Below are positions 34,998-44,115 of a DNA stretch of 45,527 nt, piece by piece. The notes below the pieces were generated by a model. It was not told the DNA's origin and ran no database searches. It saw only the letters and a list, made by a program, of their open reading frames with translations. Origin of the DNA: Acidobacteriota bacterium. GTDB lineage: Bacteria > Acidobacteriota > Terriglobia > Terriglobales > Acidobacteriaceae. Where the stretch lies: positions 1 through 45,527 of the forward strand of contig QIAJ01000012.1 in NCBI GenBank assembly GCA_003225495.1. The letters are read 5' to 3'. The translations under genes were made by a program, and so were the position numbers. The first letter of the stretch is position 1. The number at the start of each line of letters is the position of its first letter.

Positions 34998-36152
34998 ATG
35001 ACAATCCAGAAGTTCACGATGGGTAGGAACGCCATCGGTTCAGTCAGGCGCCGTCTGAGCATAGCACTTCTGGTTAGCGTGATCGGTATTATCAATCCGG
35101 GTTTCGGGCAGTCTGCGCCACCAACGCGCGATCCGAATACCTCCGGCTACGTCACCGCGAAGGAATTACCTGACCGTGCCGTCCCGCCTGCCGACGTCGA
35201 CGGTAATTTCATCATCGGGCCCAGCCATCCAGTTCCTCCGGAAATGCCCGCCCAGAGCGGAGTCCCGAAGGGGGCCGTGATCGAGTTCACGATGAACTCG
35301 GCGGATAGCAAGATTTTTCCCGGCATCGCACGCGATGCCAATACGTTCGGAGTCTTGGATCCGACCGACGCGGCGAAACTCATAGTCACAACCAGCCATC
35401 CTGCTCCGTACACCCGCAAGGTGGCTGTCTATGTCCCGAAGCAATATGCAGCCGGAAGCGTCGCGCCTTTCATTGTCGGAGCAGACGGACCGGATCCGTT
35501 GCTCTTTTCGACTCTGGACGCCTTGATTGCACAACACAAAGTCCCAGTGATGATCGCCATTTCGATTGGCAACGGCGGCGGCGACGCGCAGGGAAGCGAA
35601 CGCGCTCTTGAATACGACACGATGTCCGGAGCCTATGCGAAGTTTGTAGAAAATGAAGTGTTACCCAAGGTCGAAGCCCAAGCTCATGTGAAGCTCACCA
35701 AGGATCCGGACGGCCGCGCAACCATGGGTGGCAGTTCCGGAGGCTCTTGCGCCCTGATCATGGCTTGGTATCACCCTGAGCTCTATCGCCGCGTTCTTAC
35801 CTACTCGGGGACATTCATCAATCAGCAGTGGCCTTACAATCCACAAACGCCGCATGGCGCATGGGAATTTCATGAGCATCTCATCCCTGACGGGCCCGCG
35901 AAACCGATACGACTGTGGATGGAAGTCGGTGACCGGGACTTTCTCAATCCCAACGTGATGCGCGACAACATGCACGATTGGGTTCTCGCCAACGAGAATA
36001 TGGCAAAGGTGCTAGCCGCCAAGGGTTATCACTACCAATTCGTATTTGCCCGCAATGCCGGACACGTTGACCGCGCAGTAAAACAGCAGACTCTTCCCGA
36101 GGCGCTGGAATACATCTGGCAGGGCTACTCATCTTCAGCGGTTAAGAACTGA
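34998..36152 (+). CDS. Secreted esterase, enterochelin-esterase-like α/β hydrolase
   Basis: The ~384-residue protein has an N-terminal export signal (RRRLSIALLVSVIGIINPGFGQ). The hydrolase domain shows the nucleophile elbow GGSSGGSCALIMAW with the serine encoded at 35736-35738. The acid region is VGDRDFLNP and the catalytic histidine is in NAGHVDRAV. These are Esterase_D/Fes-type (PF00756-like) features; related enzymes cleave siderophore esters, sugar esters or cinnamate esters. The substrate here is unknown. Several in-frame ATGs (34992, 34998, 35019) precede the signal peptide and none has a strong Shine-Dalgarno, so the start is approximate. It is 163 bp after the tricorn-type gene and convergent with the M48 gene. 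Confidence 0.85.
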   Translation: MTIQKFTMGRNAIGSVRRRLSIALLVSVIGIINPGFGQSAPPTRDPNTSGYVTAKELPDRAVPPADVDGNFIIGPSHPVPPEMPAQSGVPKGAVIEFTMNSADSKIFPGIARDANTFGVLDPTDAAKLIVTTSHPAPYTRKVAVYVPKQYAAGSVAPFIVGADGPDPLLFSTLDALIAQHKVPVMIAISIGNGGGDAQGSERALEYDTMSGAYAKFVENEVLPKVEAQAHVKLTKDPDGRATMGGSSGGSCALIMAWYHPELYRRVLTYSGTFINQQWPYNPQTPHGAWEFHEHLIPDGPAKPIRLWMEVGDRDFLNPNVMRDNMHDWVLANENMAKVLAAKGYHYQFVFARNAGHVDRAVKQQTLPEALEYIWQGYSSSAVKN

Positions 36153-36226
36153 TCCTGCAGCGGCCCAAATCAAAGCCACAAGCGAGCGCGCCCGCCGCAC
36201 ACCGATAGCTTCCCAAAAGACACAGT

Positions 36227-36257
36227 GCCGGGCCCCGGAATTGCTTCCGGTCCCGGC
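36227..36257. terminator. Hairpin between convergent esterase and M48 genes
   Basis: GCCGGG (36227-36232) pairs with CCCGGC (36252-36257), and CCGGAA (36235-36240) pairs with TTCCGG (36245-36250). The result is a GC-rich stem with a small internal loop and a TTGC tetraloop. It lies between the stops of two convergent genes, the expected place for a bidirectional terminator, but lacks a U-run on either strand. Confidence 0.5.
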
Positions 36258-36285
36258 CTGCGCTTCCATCAACTCGTGAGCCGAC

Positions 36286-38073
36286 TTAGTTGGTCGGGGC
36301 TGAGGTGTTGCCGGAGCTTGCGGTGGTCGCAGAGACCGGGCCAACACCGTTCGCGTTTGCGCCGTAACGGGTCAAACGCGGGAAGAACGGAGTGACTTCG
36401 AATGGCATTTTGTCGCGGGCCGAAGTGATGGCGACGGGCTGCGCTTTGACCATTTCGACTTTGTCATCCCATGGATTCAGCTTGACGCGTCCGCCAAGGG
36501 GCAGGGCAGCGATCTGGTCGAGTTTGTTCCAGTCCAGCGCCGGAGCCGAGGTAGCCAGTTGCGTCATGCGGGTGACGGTGCCATTTTCGGCGATATTGTT
36601 GCCGAGATGTGCCTGCAGCAGAGCTGCCAGCTGCGGAGCCCGCGTCTGCAGGACCTTGATGAACAGGCCGGCAGCGTCAAGCTTCTGTGCGTAAGGCGAG
36701 TTCTTCAACATCTCGACGGCCTTCTTGTCGGCGGCGGTCTCCTCTTCCGGAATGTGCTTGAATCCAAAGTTCTGGTAGGTGCTCTCGTCAGAGAACAGCA
36801 TGCGATCGTTGAAGGCATACTGGCTTCCGAGGTTGTGTCCGAGCACGATGTGGGCGAGTTCATGCGAAAGCACGGCGGCCAGGCTGGCTTCGTCGGGCAG
36901 TACGTCGATCATGCCGCGGCTGATGACGATGGTATTACCCACACTGAAAGTTTCCAGAGGAGAAGTGATCAGCACACGGGTACGAACCGGACGCGGCAGT
37001 TCGATATTGTTGGTGATTTGAAGGTTGTTTACGACGGTCTGCAGGACTTTGTCCAGTTCGCCTTCGGGCGCCAGCAATCCGGAACGCTCCAGGCGTTCGA
37101 GAACGTTGTCTTCAGCCTGCTGCTGCCATTCCCTCTGCGCAGCCAGCGGAGACGCATCCTGCGTGGCGGGCGTATCGTCTTTCACGCTGTCCACGCGGAT
37201 ATTCGTCAGCTCGTCGTTGGCAGTGCCGGTCCGCAGGTTGTATCCCCACATGCGGGTCTGGGCTTTAAACGCAATCTTGTTCTTGGCGCCGGCGGTGAAG
37301 TCGCCCTCTTCGCTATAGATATATGTCGGCACCCAGTAGCCGGGGATAAGGTTCAAGCGCCAGCTATCCATGTGGAAGTAGTACGTGTTGCGCGAAGGGT
37401 GAGTATAAGTGCCGTTCAGGCGGACGATGTTGAAATCCTGATCCTCAATCCAGATTCGGCCAAGGAAGCGGCCTTTGCCGGCATCCTTCTTGGGCGTCAC
37501 GTCGAAAACCAGTGTGCGGACGTCGCCCGTGAACTCGCGGCGCACGTAGCGGAAATCATAATGCTGGCGATCGAAATCGTTGCGGTCGGCATAGATCATC
37601 CAGGAAAAGCCGAGCGGTGTGTACTGAAACTTAAACATCTTTGTGAAGCCGCCAAGCAGTCGCTTCTCCATGCCGTCTTCTTTGTCTTTCAGATAGTCCG
37701 AGCGATCGATGGATTCGCTCAGGTCCATACGCCCCAGGAAATACCGGTCATCCTTCGGCACTGGACCAAGCTGCGTATCCTGCGTGAGATTCTGGAGGTA
37801 AGTCTCGACCACGGGCGTTCGGGCCGACAACATCTTTACGAGGCCCTTCTCGCGCTCGAGGAAGCGGTCGACAACCTGATCCATGGTGACGGGCGTGGAT
37901 TGCGCGACCGGGGCTGCCGGAGTTGCCGATGGCTGAGCCGTCGCGGGTTGGGCAGCTGCGGGTTGACTGGTCGAAGCAGGCTGCTGCGCCTCAGGCGCAG
38001 GGGCTGCTTGCTGGGCCGCTGCCGCAAATGTCAGAACTAGCACTGCCAGGATCATCCAATTCGAAGTGCGCAT
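36286..38073 (-). CDS. M48-family metalloprotease with LolA-like N-terminal domain
   Basis: The ~595-residue exported protein has a signal peptide (MILAVLVLTFAAAAQQ) and an Ala/Pro/Gln-rich linker. A β-rich domain at ~100-290 contains LVFDVTPKKDAGKGRFLGRIWIEDQDFNIVRLNGTY and PGYWVPTYIYSEEGDF, which resembles LolA/outer-membrane lipoprotein-sorting folds by pattern. The protease domain carries HELAHIVLGH (HExxH at 404-408) and the third-ligand glutamate in IPEEETAADKKA. M48 peptidases of the BepA/YfgC kind act in outer-membrane protein quality control, and that is the likely setting here. It is 20 bp downstream of the TonB-like gene. ATG 38073 follows GGAGATGAGAG; nearby alternatives are 38082 and TTG 38088. 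Confidence 0.88.
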   Translation of the reverse strand: MRTSNWMILAVLVLTFAAAAQQAAPAPEAQQPASTSQPAAAQPATAQPSATPAAPVAQSTPVTMDQVVDRFLEREKGLVKMLSARTPVVETYLQNLTQDTQLGPVPKDDRYFLGRMDLSESIDRSDYLKDKEDGMEKRLLGGFTKMFKFQYTPLGFSWMIYADRNDFDRQHYDFRYVRREFTGDVRTLVFDVTPKKDAGKGRFLGRIWIEDQDFNIVRLNGTYTHPSRNTYYFHMDSWRLNLIPGYWVPTYIYSEEGDFTAGAKNKIAFKAQTRMWGYNLRTGTANDELTNIRVDSVKDDTPATQDASPLAAQREWQQQAEDNVLERLERSGLLAPEGELDKVLQTVVNNLQITNNIELPRPVRTRVLITSPLETFSVGNTIVISRGMIDVLPDEASLAAVLSHELAHIVLGHNLGSQYAFNDRMLFSDESTYQNFGFKHIPEEETAADKKAVEMLKNSPYAQKLDAAGLFIKVLQTRAPQLAALLQAHLGNNIAENGTVTRMTQLATSAPALDWNKLDQIAALPLGGRVKLNPWDDKVEMVKAQPVAITSARDKMPFEVTPFFPRLTRYGANANGVGPVSATTASSGNTSAPTN

Positions 38074-38093
38074 GACTCTCATCTCCAAAATTT

Positions 38094-39146
38094 TCAGTAA
38101 GCCAACTGAAACACCACGTGCACGACTGCCGTGGAGTCCATCGGCTGTCCGTTCCGCATCGCCGGTTTAAAACGCATTTTGTTGGCGGCTGCGATCGCCG
38201 TCTCGTCGAGCCCATGGCCCAGACCGCGGACCACGCGATTCACGTGTAACTGTCCATTAGCGCCGAACATTACCTCAAGAAGCACTTCACCTTCAAGCTT
38301 CAAGTTACGAGCTTCCTCAGTGTAGGCCGGGTTGGGCTTAAAAGTGATTTCAACGGAACTCGTGGGGGGACCGCTATCCAGGTTACGTTGCACGTTCGGT
38401 TTGTTTTGCGCGATTTCCTGTGCGCCGAAACCAGAGGCTTGCACACCGCGCCCGCTGCTCCGGCCATCGCCCTTTCCAGGAGTGGCAATCCCTGTTCCAA
38501 AATCGGCACTGGCGACCGTTCCCTTGATTCCCTTGGCGCCGCCTGAGCCGTTTCCGTTTCCGGCACCGACCGGCATGTCGAAAGATCCAGCCACAGCTGC
38601 CATCAGCTTGGCATTGGGCTTGCTGTTTTCATTAGGTTTGAGTCCGTTCGGGTCTCCGAATCCGCCCGTCTGCACTTTTTGGATGGGAGCGTTGACCGTA
38701 GGTGTGACCGAACTGCCGGCAAAGTCGCCGGTGTGTATCAAAACGGGACGCGCTCCGCCGGGAATCGGCTTGAGAACTGCGGGCGCAAAATTGTTCAATG
38801 CTACTTTCGGAGCCTCGACCTCGTGCTGCTGCGGCTTGGTCGCGCGAATTTCTTTCGGAACAACCAGCTTTGGAGACTCGAACACCGCTGCCGGCTTCAG
38901 CAACTTGGCACGCACGGGCAAGGGCTTCGGAGGCGGCGGAGGCTCAGGCCTTAACGAGGGCATCGGAATCAATTCCGTCACGTGGAAGTTCAGACCGGTC
39001 GTCAACTCATCCGGCGCCAGCAGCCCGAAAAGAATGAAGGCGATAATAAAGCAGATCAGCAGACCATAGCTGGTTGCGAAGGTCCGCCAGTCCCACTTTT
39101 TCTCGGGCAAAAGGCCGAGCCGAAATCCACGATCGTACGTAGGCAT
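38094..39146 (-). CDS. TonB-family protein
   Basis: The 350-residue protein has a cytoplasmic N-terminus, one membrane anchor (LLICFIIAFILFGLL, ~30-45) and a proline-rich stretch (LRPEPPPPPKPLPV). A long low-complexity Gly/Asn/Lys region follows. The C-terminal TonB domain includes FKPNPAYTEEARNLKLEGEVLLEVMFGANGQLHVNRVVRGLGHGLDETAI. TonB couples the proton-motive force, through ExbB/ExbD, to outer-membrane transporters. exbB/exbD are not in the window. The Shine-Dalgarno GGGAG lies before ATG 39146. The M48 protease gene follows 20 bp later in the same orientation, so the two are probably co-expressed. Confidence 0.9.
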   Translation of the reverse strand: MPTYDRGFRLGLLPEKKWDWRTFATSYGLLICFIIAFILFGLLAPDELTTGLNFHVTELIPMPSLRPEPPPPPKPLPVRAKLLKPAAVFESPKLVVPKEIRATKPQQHEVEAPKVALNNFAPAVLKPIPGGARPVLIHTGDFAGSSVTPTVNAPIQKVQTGGFGDPNGLKPNENSKPNAKLMAAVAGSFDMPVGAGNGNGSGGAKGIKGTVASADFGTGIATPGKGDGRSSGRGVQASGFGAQEIAQNKPNVQRNLDSGPPTSSVEITFKPNPAYTEEARNLKLEGEVLLEVMFGANGQLHVNRVVRGLGHGLDETAIAAANKMRFKPAMRNGQPMDSTAVVHVVFQLAY

Positions 39147-39288
39147 GCATTAACTCCCAATGGGGGCCCAAGCCGGGGAGAGTGCTCGGGACTGGAGTAT
39201 TCACATTAGGGGATGAATTAGCGGGGGTAAACGTGTCGGCTGCGCGTGTCCTTTGGTAACCAGTTGGAACGCTCGTTCGATTTTTCGA

Positions 39289-40659
39289 TTACTTTTCAGT
39301 TACTTGCCTGCGTCGGGCAAAGAAATAGAAGACTGGGATTCCCGCCAGAATTGCGAGCATTCCGTAGGCTGAATTCGGCAGGTTATCGGTAAACGTGAAG
39401 TAGAGGAGGAGTGCCGAGACTCCGACGAATAACACCGGCACGACTGGATATCCCCATACGCGATAAGGACGGTCGGCATCCGGATCACGCTGACGAAAAA
39501 CAAAAATTGTACTTCCGGCAATCATGTAAAAGAGCCACTCGGCGAAGATGGCCAGAGAGAAGAACTGCCGAAAGCTTCCCCCGAGCAACAGGAGAGAAAT
39601 CGCCAGCGCGGCTTGCACGATAATCGCGATCGACGGCGTCCGAAAGCGAGGATGAACTTCGGCAATTGACTGGAAGAAATATCCGTCGCGCGCCATCGCA
39701 AACGGCACGCGGGCTCCGCTCATGATGGTGCCATTGAGGGTGACCAGCATCGAAATCGCCATAGCAGCGGAAACCAGGCCGGCGCCGAGAGTTCCGACAA
39801 CAAGTGCCACTGCTACCGAAGCGGGCCGTTCCGATGCTGCCACGAGTGGGGCTGGGAGCACATATTGCACCGCCGCATTCACAAGGATGTACAGCAGTCC
39901 GACGGTGGCGACACCCCAGATCAATGCCAGTGGAACGTTGCGCTGGGGGTTGCGAATCTCGCCCGCCACCATGTTCAGATCGTTCCAGCCGTCATAAGCC
40001 CAGAGGGCGGCAACAAGGGCAAGAAAGAATCCCGACACGCCACCTTTTGCTCCCGTAAATTCTGTCGCGAAATTCGACCACGATCCTCCCCGGTAAGAGA
40101 AGCCGATGGCTACGATTCCGAGAATCGTCGCGACCTTGAGTAGCGTGAACAGGAACTGGAACTCTCCCGCTTTACGTACGCCGATGTAGTTCAACGCCGA
40201 AATCAGGATGGTCGCTCCGATCGCGACCAGTTGCCCGAACGTGATCGTGAAAGGAATAGTCAGCGCCGGCTGAGAAAAGAACGAAAAGACCGGAAATGTC
40301 CCAAGTATGCGGACCAGCCCAGTAGTGATGGTCGCGATCGATGCAGGCTTAGCGATCAGGAACCAGGTCCATGCGTAGAGGAATCCGAGAAGCGGGCCAT
40401 AAGCATCGCGGACGTAGACATACTCTCCGCCTGCCTGCGGCTTCATGGCCCCCAGTTCTGCATAGGTCAGGGCACCGAAAAAAGAAAGAACGCCGCCGAC
40501 CAGCCAGGCGAGATAGACCAACTTGGCTGAGCCGACGGCTTGCATCATCTCGGCGGGAACAAGAAAAATGCCGCTGCCGATAATGGTACCGACGACTACT
40601 GCTCCGGCGTGGGAGAGTCCGAGGTCACGGGCTAGTTCCGGGCGTTGAGCCGTTGGCAT
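39289..40659 (-). CDS. APC-superfamily amino acid permease
   Basis: The 456-residue transporter has about 12 membrane helices. APC signatures are GAVVVGTIIGSGIFLVPAEM in helix 1, SFFGALTYAELGAMKPQAGGEYVYVRDAYGPLLGFLYAW spanning helices 2-3, and ALWAYDGWNDLNMVAGEIRNPQRNVPLAL in helix 6. These match the LAT/SteT-type amino acid exchangers; the substrate cannot be assigned. It probably acts in the inner membrane as an amino acid uptake or exchange system. The Shine-Dalgarno sequence is weak. It lies 104 bp after the sodium symporter gene on the same strand. Confidence 0.9.
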   Translation of the reverse strand: MPTAQRPELARDLGLSHAGAVVVGTIIGSGIFLVPAEMMQAVGSAKLVYLAWLVGGVLSFFGALTYAELGAMKPQAGGEYVYVRDAYGPLLGFLYAWTWFLIAKPASIATITTGLVRILGTFPVFSFFSQPALTIPFTITFGQLVAIGATILISALNYIGVRKAGEFQFLFTLLKVATILGIVAIGFSYRGGSWSNFATEFTGAKGGVSGFFLALVAALWAYDGWNDLNMVAGEIRNPQRNVPLALIWGVATVGLLYILVNAAVQYVLPAPLVAASERPASVAVALVVGTLGAGLVSAAMAISMLVTLNGTIMSGARVPFAMARDGYFFQSIAEVHPRFRTPSIAIIVQAALAISLLLLGGSFRQFFSLAIFAEWLFYMIAGSTIFVFRQRDPDADRPYRVWGYPVVPVLFVGVSALLLYFTFTDNLPNSAYGMLAILAGIPVFYFFARRRQVTEK

Positions 40660-40763
40660 AGGCGAGCGCGAACGAGGATTCTAACCGCAGAGTATGCAAA
40701 GCGCGGAGAAATATCAGTGACGTCTCCCGAGTTCTTGTGTGCGTGCTTAGTGCACTCTGCAGA

Positions 40764-42221
40764 TCAAGCGCTTGACTCGGCTTTTAGAATCAAACTGGCC
40801 GCGTAACCCACCGTGAATGTCACCACCGTCCCAACTGGCACCCACCAGGTAAACGGAACATGCGTCCAGCGCCACAGATAGAGTTCGGTAGCGAATCCAC
40901 AAATCATGCCTATGATCGCTCCATTCTGAGTGGCGCGCTGCGTTAGGACTCCGAGTAGAAAAACTCCGAGCAATGCGCCATATGCCACCGATGCGATCTG
41001 CAAACCGGCTTCGACGACGCGCCCGACCCAGCGCAACGCGACTACCGCCAGACCAAAGAGCACCACGGCCCACGCTACAGTCGCGCGCCGTGAAATCTGG
41101 AGCCGTTCGTTCTCATCCAAGTTCGGCCGGAAGCGGAGATACAAATCCATCATCGAACTTGATGAGAGTGAATTGAGCGCTGCACTCAGATTCGACATGG
41201 CTGCCGCAAGAATTGCAGCGATCAACAAGCCGGCAATTCCGCGCGGCATGCGGGTGACGATGAACATCGGGTAGATGCGATCGGCTTTTACGAACGTAGA
41301 AGAAGGGACCTGGTAGTAAGCAAACAGCATCACGCCGAGAAAGAGAAACAATCCAAACTGGAAGAGAATCGCCACTCCACTCGAAAGCAGCGCCAGCGCA
41401 GACTGCCGCTGGTTGCGGGCGGCCAGTAGTCTCTGCACGATTAACTGGTCGGTGCCGTGGCTGGCAGTGGTAAGAAATGCGCCGCCAATGATGCCCGCCC
41501 ACAGTGTGTATGGCTTAGAAAGATCCAGCCACGGAAATCGCGGGATGGTAGACGTATCGAAGACCTGGAATTTGTGAACACTGGTAGCGATCTCATGGAC
41601 GGAACTCCATCCTCCCGGTACCAGATGCAGAATCGTCACCAACCCGACTAGCGTGCCGCCGACATAGATAAAGGTCTGCACGACGTCAGTCCAGATGACC
41701 GCCGCTAGTCCGCCTTCGAAGGTATAGATCAAGGTCAGTAGCGTGATGATGGCGATGGAAGTGATTTCACCCGTCCCGAGCGCAATCGACACCACGATCG
41801 ACACTGCGTAAACGCGCACGCCTTCTGCCGCTGCTCTCGTCAGAACGAAAAGCACTGCCGTGACGGTTCGCAGTCGCGGTCCGAACCGGCGCTCGATCAG
41901 CTGATAGGCGGTATAGAGATCACCCCGAAAATACTGGGGTAGCAAAACAAAACTGATGATGATGCGTCCGACCACGTACCCCATTACTAGTTGCAGAAAA
42001 GTCAGGTTCGAGTCATATGCAATTCCGGGAACCCCGATGATCGTGAGGGTGCTGGTTTCCGCCGCAACGATTGAAAGAGAGAGTGCCCACCAGGGAATAT
42101 TCCGGTCAGCAAGGAAGTAGTCGCGCATCGATCGCTGACGTTTGCGAAAACGCAAACCGAAGAGCGTAATCCCCGCCAGATAGACGGCAATAATGGCGAG
42201 ATCGAGCGGGCTCAATCGCAA
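40764..42221 (-). CDS. Sodium:solute symporter family protein
   Basis: The ~485-residue protein has about 13 hydrophobic helices. Family features include LAIIAVYLAGITLFGLRFRKRQRSMRDYFLADRNIPWWAL, SLSIVAAETSTLTIIGVPG, and SLSSSSMMDLYLRF in the helix 8-9 region with the Na+-site serines. Charged, glycine-rich loops follow. SSS members carry sugars, proline, pantothenate or other solutes with Na+; the substrate here is not evident. AAAGGAG lies directly before a TTG at 42227 but six bases before the TTG at 42221, so 42221 is the better start. It is divergent from the sugar-kinase gene. Confidence 0.9.
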   Translation of the reverse strand: MRLSPLDLAIIAVYLAGITLFGLRFRKRQRSMRDYFLADRNIPWWALSLSIVAAETSTLTIIGVPGIAYDSNLTFLQLVMGYVVGRIIISFVLLPQYFRGDLYTAYQLIERRFGPRLRTVTAVLFVLTRAAAEGVRVYAVSIVVSIALGTGEITSIAIITLLTLIYTFEGGLAAVIWTDVVQTFIYVGGTLVGLVTILHLVPGGWSSVHEIATSVHKFQVFDTSTIPRFPWLDLSKPYTLWAGIIGGAFLTTASHGTDQLIVQRLLAARNQRQSALALLSSGVAILFQFGLFLFLGVMLFAYYQVPSSTFVKADRIYPMFIVTRMPRGIAGLLIAAILAAAMSNLSAALNSLSSSSMMDLYLRFRPNLDENERLQISRRATVAWAVVLFGLAVVALRWVGRVVEAGLQIASVAYGALLGVFLLGVLTQRATQNGAIIGMICGFATELYLWRWTHVPFTWWVPVGTVVTFTVGYAASLILKAESSA

Positions 42222-42292
42222 ATGCAACTCCTTTCGGCGACTCTAATCAAAAATGCAGCATGCCATGTCTCACTGTTCGCAGCATTGTACAG

Positions 42293-42335
42293 GCAGGTCA
42301 GAAGTCACAGGACACAGGGAAGAAGTCAGACCTGC
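42293..42335. repeat. Short inverted repeat with 7-bp periodic AGAAGTC-type units
   Basis: GCAGGTC (42293-42299) and GACCTGC (42329-42335) are perfect inverted copies. Between and across them runs a 7-bp periodic tract: AGAAGTC (42300), ACAGGAC (42307), ACAGGGA (42314), AGAAGTC (42321). It lies upstream of the sugar-kinase gene, in the region of divergent promoters with the symporter. It may be a decayed heptad array of another sequence family or an operator. Confidence 0.45.
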
Positions 42336-42392
42336 GCCCTTGAACACATTGAGGCAGGACTGCTGTCCGCATTGCTGTGATAGAACTAGCGC

Positions 42393-43331
42393 GTGGCGTT
42401 CTACATGGGAATCGACGGTGGCGGGACCAGGACACGCTGCGCTCTTGGCGATGAAATGCGGATTCTTGGAACTGCCATCGCGGGCGCGAGCAACGTGGTC
42501 CGCGTCGGCGACGTGCCGGCACGAGAGGCACTCCACGCCTCTGTTCGTGAAGCCTGTGCCACTGCCAGAATCTCTCCCGATCGCATCGCGAACATCTGCA
42601 TAGGCGCGGCCGGAGCAGCGCGGCCGGAGATCGCCGGCAAGGTTCAACGCATTCTCGAGGAACTGACTTCCGCATCGATCGAAGTTGTCGGCGACACACT
42701 GATCGCGCTGGAAGCGGCATTTGCAAACGGTGCTGGCGTGATCGTCATTGCAGGGACCGGCTCCATCGCCTACGGCCGCGACGCGACTGGCCGCACTTGC
42801 CGTGCAGGAGGTTGGGGATATGCGATCTCTGACGAAGGTTCGGGGCACTGGATCGGCCATGGCGCTATATCTGCAATCTTGCGTGCCCGCGATGCCGGCC
42901 AGCACACCGCCCTGGAGCCGTTGGTGCTCGCAGCCTGGCACCTGCACGCATTCGATGAACTAGTGCAGGCGGCGAACTCCCAGCCGCCGCCCGACTTTCC
43001 GCGTCTTTTCCCAGTGGTTCTGAAGGCCGCCGCCGAAGGCGATCCCAGCGCCCATAGTCTTCTCACAGAGGCTGGGACACAGTTGGCTGGCCTGACGGCC
43101 AATGTCATCAGCCGCCTGACGCCGCATTCTCCCTATGCCCCAGTGGCCATGACGGGTAGTGTCTTTCGTCAGTCTACCGAGGTCCGCCAGGTTTTCTACA
43201 ATGTATTGCGGGCGCTCTTCCCCGGCCTTGACGTCCGCAACGAACTCGTGGAACCGGTCGAAGGCGCATTGGCCCGAGCCCGACGAATGGGAGCGGCGAA
43301 AGCAGGCGAATCGGATGGTTTGGGAAAGTGA
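42393..43331 (+). CDS. N-acetylglucosamine kinase-like BadF/BadG-family ATPase
   Basis: The 312-residue protein belongs to the actin-like sugar kinase/HSP70 fold. The phosphate-1 loop is MGIDGGGTRTRCALGD, phosphate-2 is VIVIAGTGSIAYGRD, and the conserved AGGWGYAISDEGSGHWIG segment is typical of eukaryote-type GlcNAc kinases and their bacterial BadF/BadG relatives. The adenosine motif is in VAMTGSVFRQS. It would phosphorylate an amino sugar such as N-acetylglucosamine from cell-wall recycling or chitin; substrate specificity is inference. The start is GTG 42393 with an alternative ATG 42405; neither has a good Shine-Dalgarno. Its end overlaps the next gene by 17 bp. Confidence 0.87.
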   Translation: MAFYMGIDGGGTRTRCALGDEMRILGTAIAGASNVVRVGDVPAREALHASVREACATARISPDRIANICIGAAGAARPEIAGKVQRILEELTSASIEVVGDTLIALEAAFANGAGVIVIAGTGSIAYGRDATGRTCRAGGWGYAISDEGSGHWIGHGAISAILRARDAGQHTALEPLVLAAWHLHAFDELVQAANSQPPPDFPRLFPVVLKAAAEGDPSAHSLLTEAGTQLAGLTANVISRLTPHSPYAPVAMTGSVFRQSTEVRQVFYNVLRALFPGLDVRNELVEPVEGALARARRMGAAKAGESDGLGK

Positions 43332-44085
43332 AAACGCACCAGGGTCCGGCCGCTCGCTCACTCCTGCTTCGCTTGAATCGTTCATTCCCAACCTCACTCT
43401 CGAAGAGTTGCTGCGCGCTGCCGCCAATCCCGCGCTGACTGAGGACCTGGCCGTGACCCTGCTTCATCGCTCCGACCTGCCGCTCGAAGCCATTGAGCGC
43501 CTCGCAAAAAATAACAATGTGCTCAAATTGCGGAAAGTAAAATTCGCTCTGGCGAGCCATCCGCATACGCCCAGACGCGTTTCGGTGCCGCTGATCCGGC
43601 AGTTTTACACGTTCGATGTCATGAAACTGTCTCTGACGCCGGGTGTTCCCGCGGACGTGAAGGTCGCAGCTGAGGACTCTCTGATATCGCGATTGAAAAC
43701 GGTTACGCTCGGAGAACGTCTTGCCCTGGCCCGCCGGGGTTCGGGACGTATCGCGGGCGCGATGCTGCTCGACGGCGATGCCAGAGTTATGCAGATTGCG
43801 CTGGAGAACTTGCAGTTAACGGAAATCTTCGTAGTTCAGGCAGTCTTGCGTCCGGAGGCTAAGACAGCGCTTGTCCAGGCCGTGGCGCACCATCCAAAGT
43901 GGTCGTTTCGACGGGAGGTTCGCATTGCGTTGCTGCGAACTGAATATTTGTCGCTCGCACGGACGCTTGAATTCAGTCAGAGTTTAACAGTGCCGATTCT
44001 CCGCGACGTGCTTCATGGTTCGCGGCTTCCGGCGCGCATCAAGGAACAAGTGTTGCGTGAACACCAGCCCGGTGCTTCGTTCTGA
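43315..44085 (+). CDS. Helical-repeat (LRV/HEAT-like) protein, function unknown
   Basis: The 256-residue soluble protein appears almost wholly α-helical. Its repeated helix pairs recall leucine-rich-variant or HEAT units: 'NPALTEDLAVTLLHR', 'SDLPLEAIERLAKNN', 'SHPHTPRRVSVPLIRQ', 'PGVPADVKVAAEDS', 'HHPKWSFRREVRIALL'. No catalytic motif is seen. The start is ATG 43315, 17 bp inside the kinase gene, so translation is probably coupled; the longer open frame reaching back to 43159 overlaps the kinase coding region and is not used. Partner binding or scaffolding is plausible. It ends 30 bp from a convergent membrane-protein gene. Confidence 0.75.
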   Translation: MVWESENAPGSGRSLTPASLESFIPNLTLEELLRAAANPALTEDLAVTLLHRSDLPLEAIERLAKNNNVLKLRKVKFALASHPHTPRRVSVPLIRQFYTFDVMKLSLTPGVPADVKVAAEDSLISRLKTVTLGERLALARRGSGRIAGAMLLDGDARVMQIALENLQLTEIFVVQAVLRPEAKTALVQAVAHHPKWSFRREVRIALLRTEYLSLARTLEFSQSLTVPILRDVLHGSRLPARIKEQVLREHQPGASF

Positions 44086-44115
44086 GCCTTCGATGCACAG
44101 GAACTTGAAGGCGAG

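Noticed and set aside
36559-38040. Long (493-codon) plus-strand ORF opposite the M48 protease gene
   Set aside because: It is the antisense shadow of a gene with clear signal peptide and HELAH motif. High-GC antisense frames often stay open by chance.
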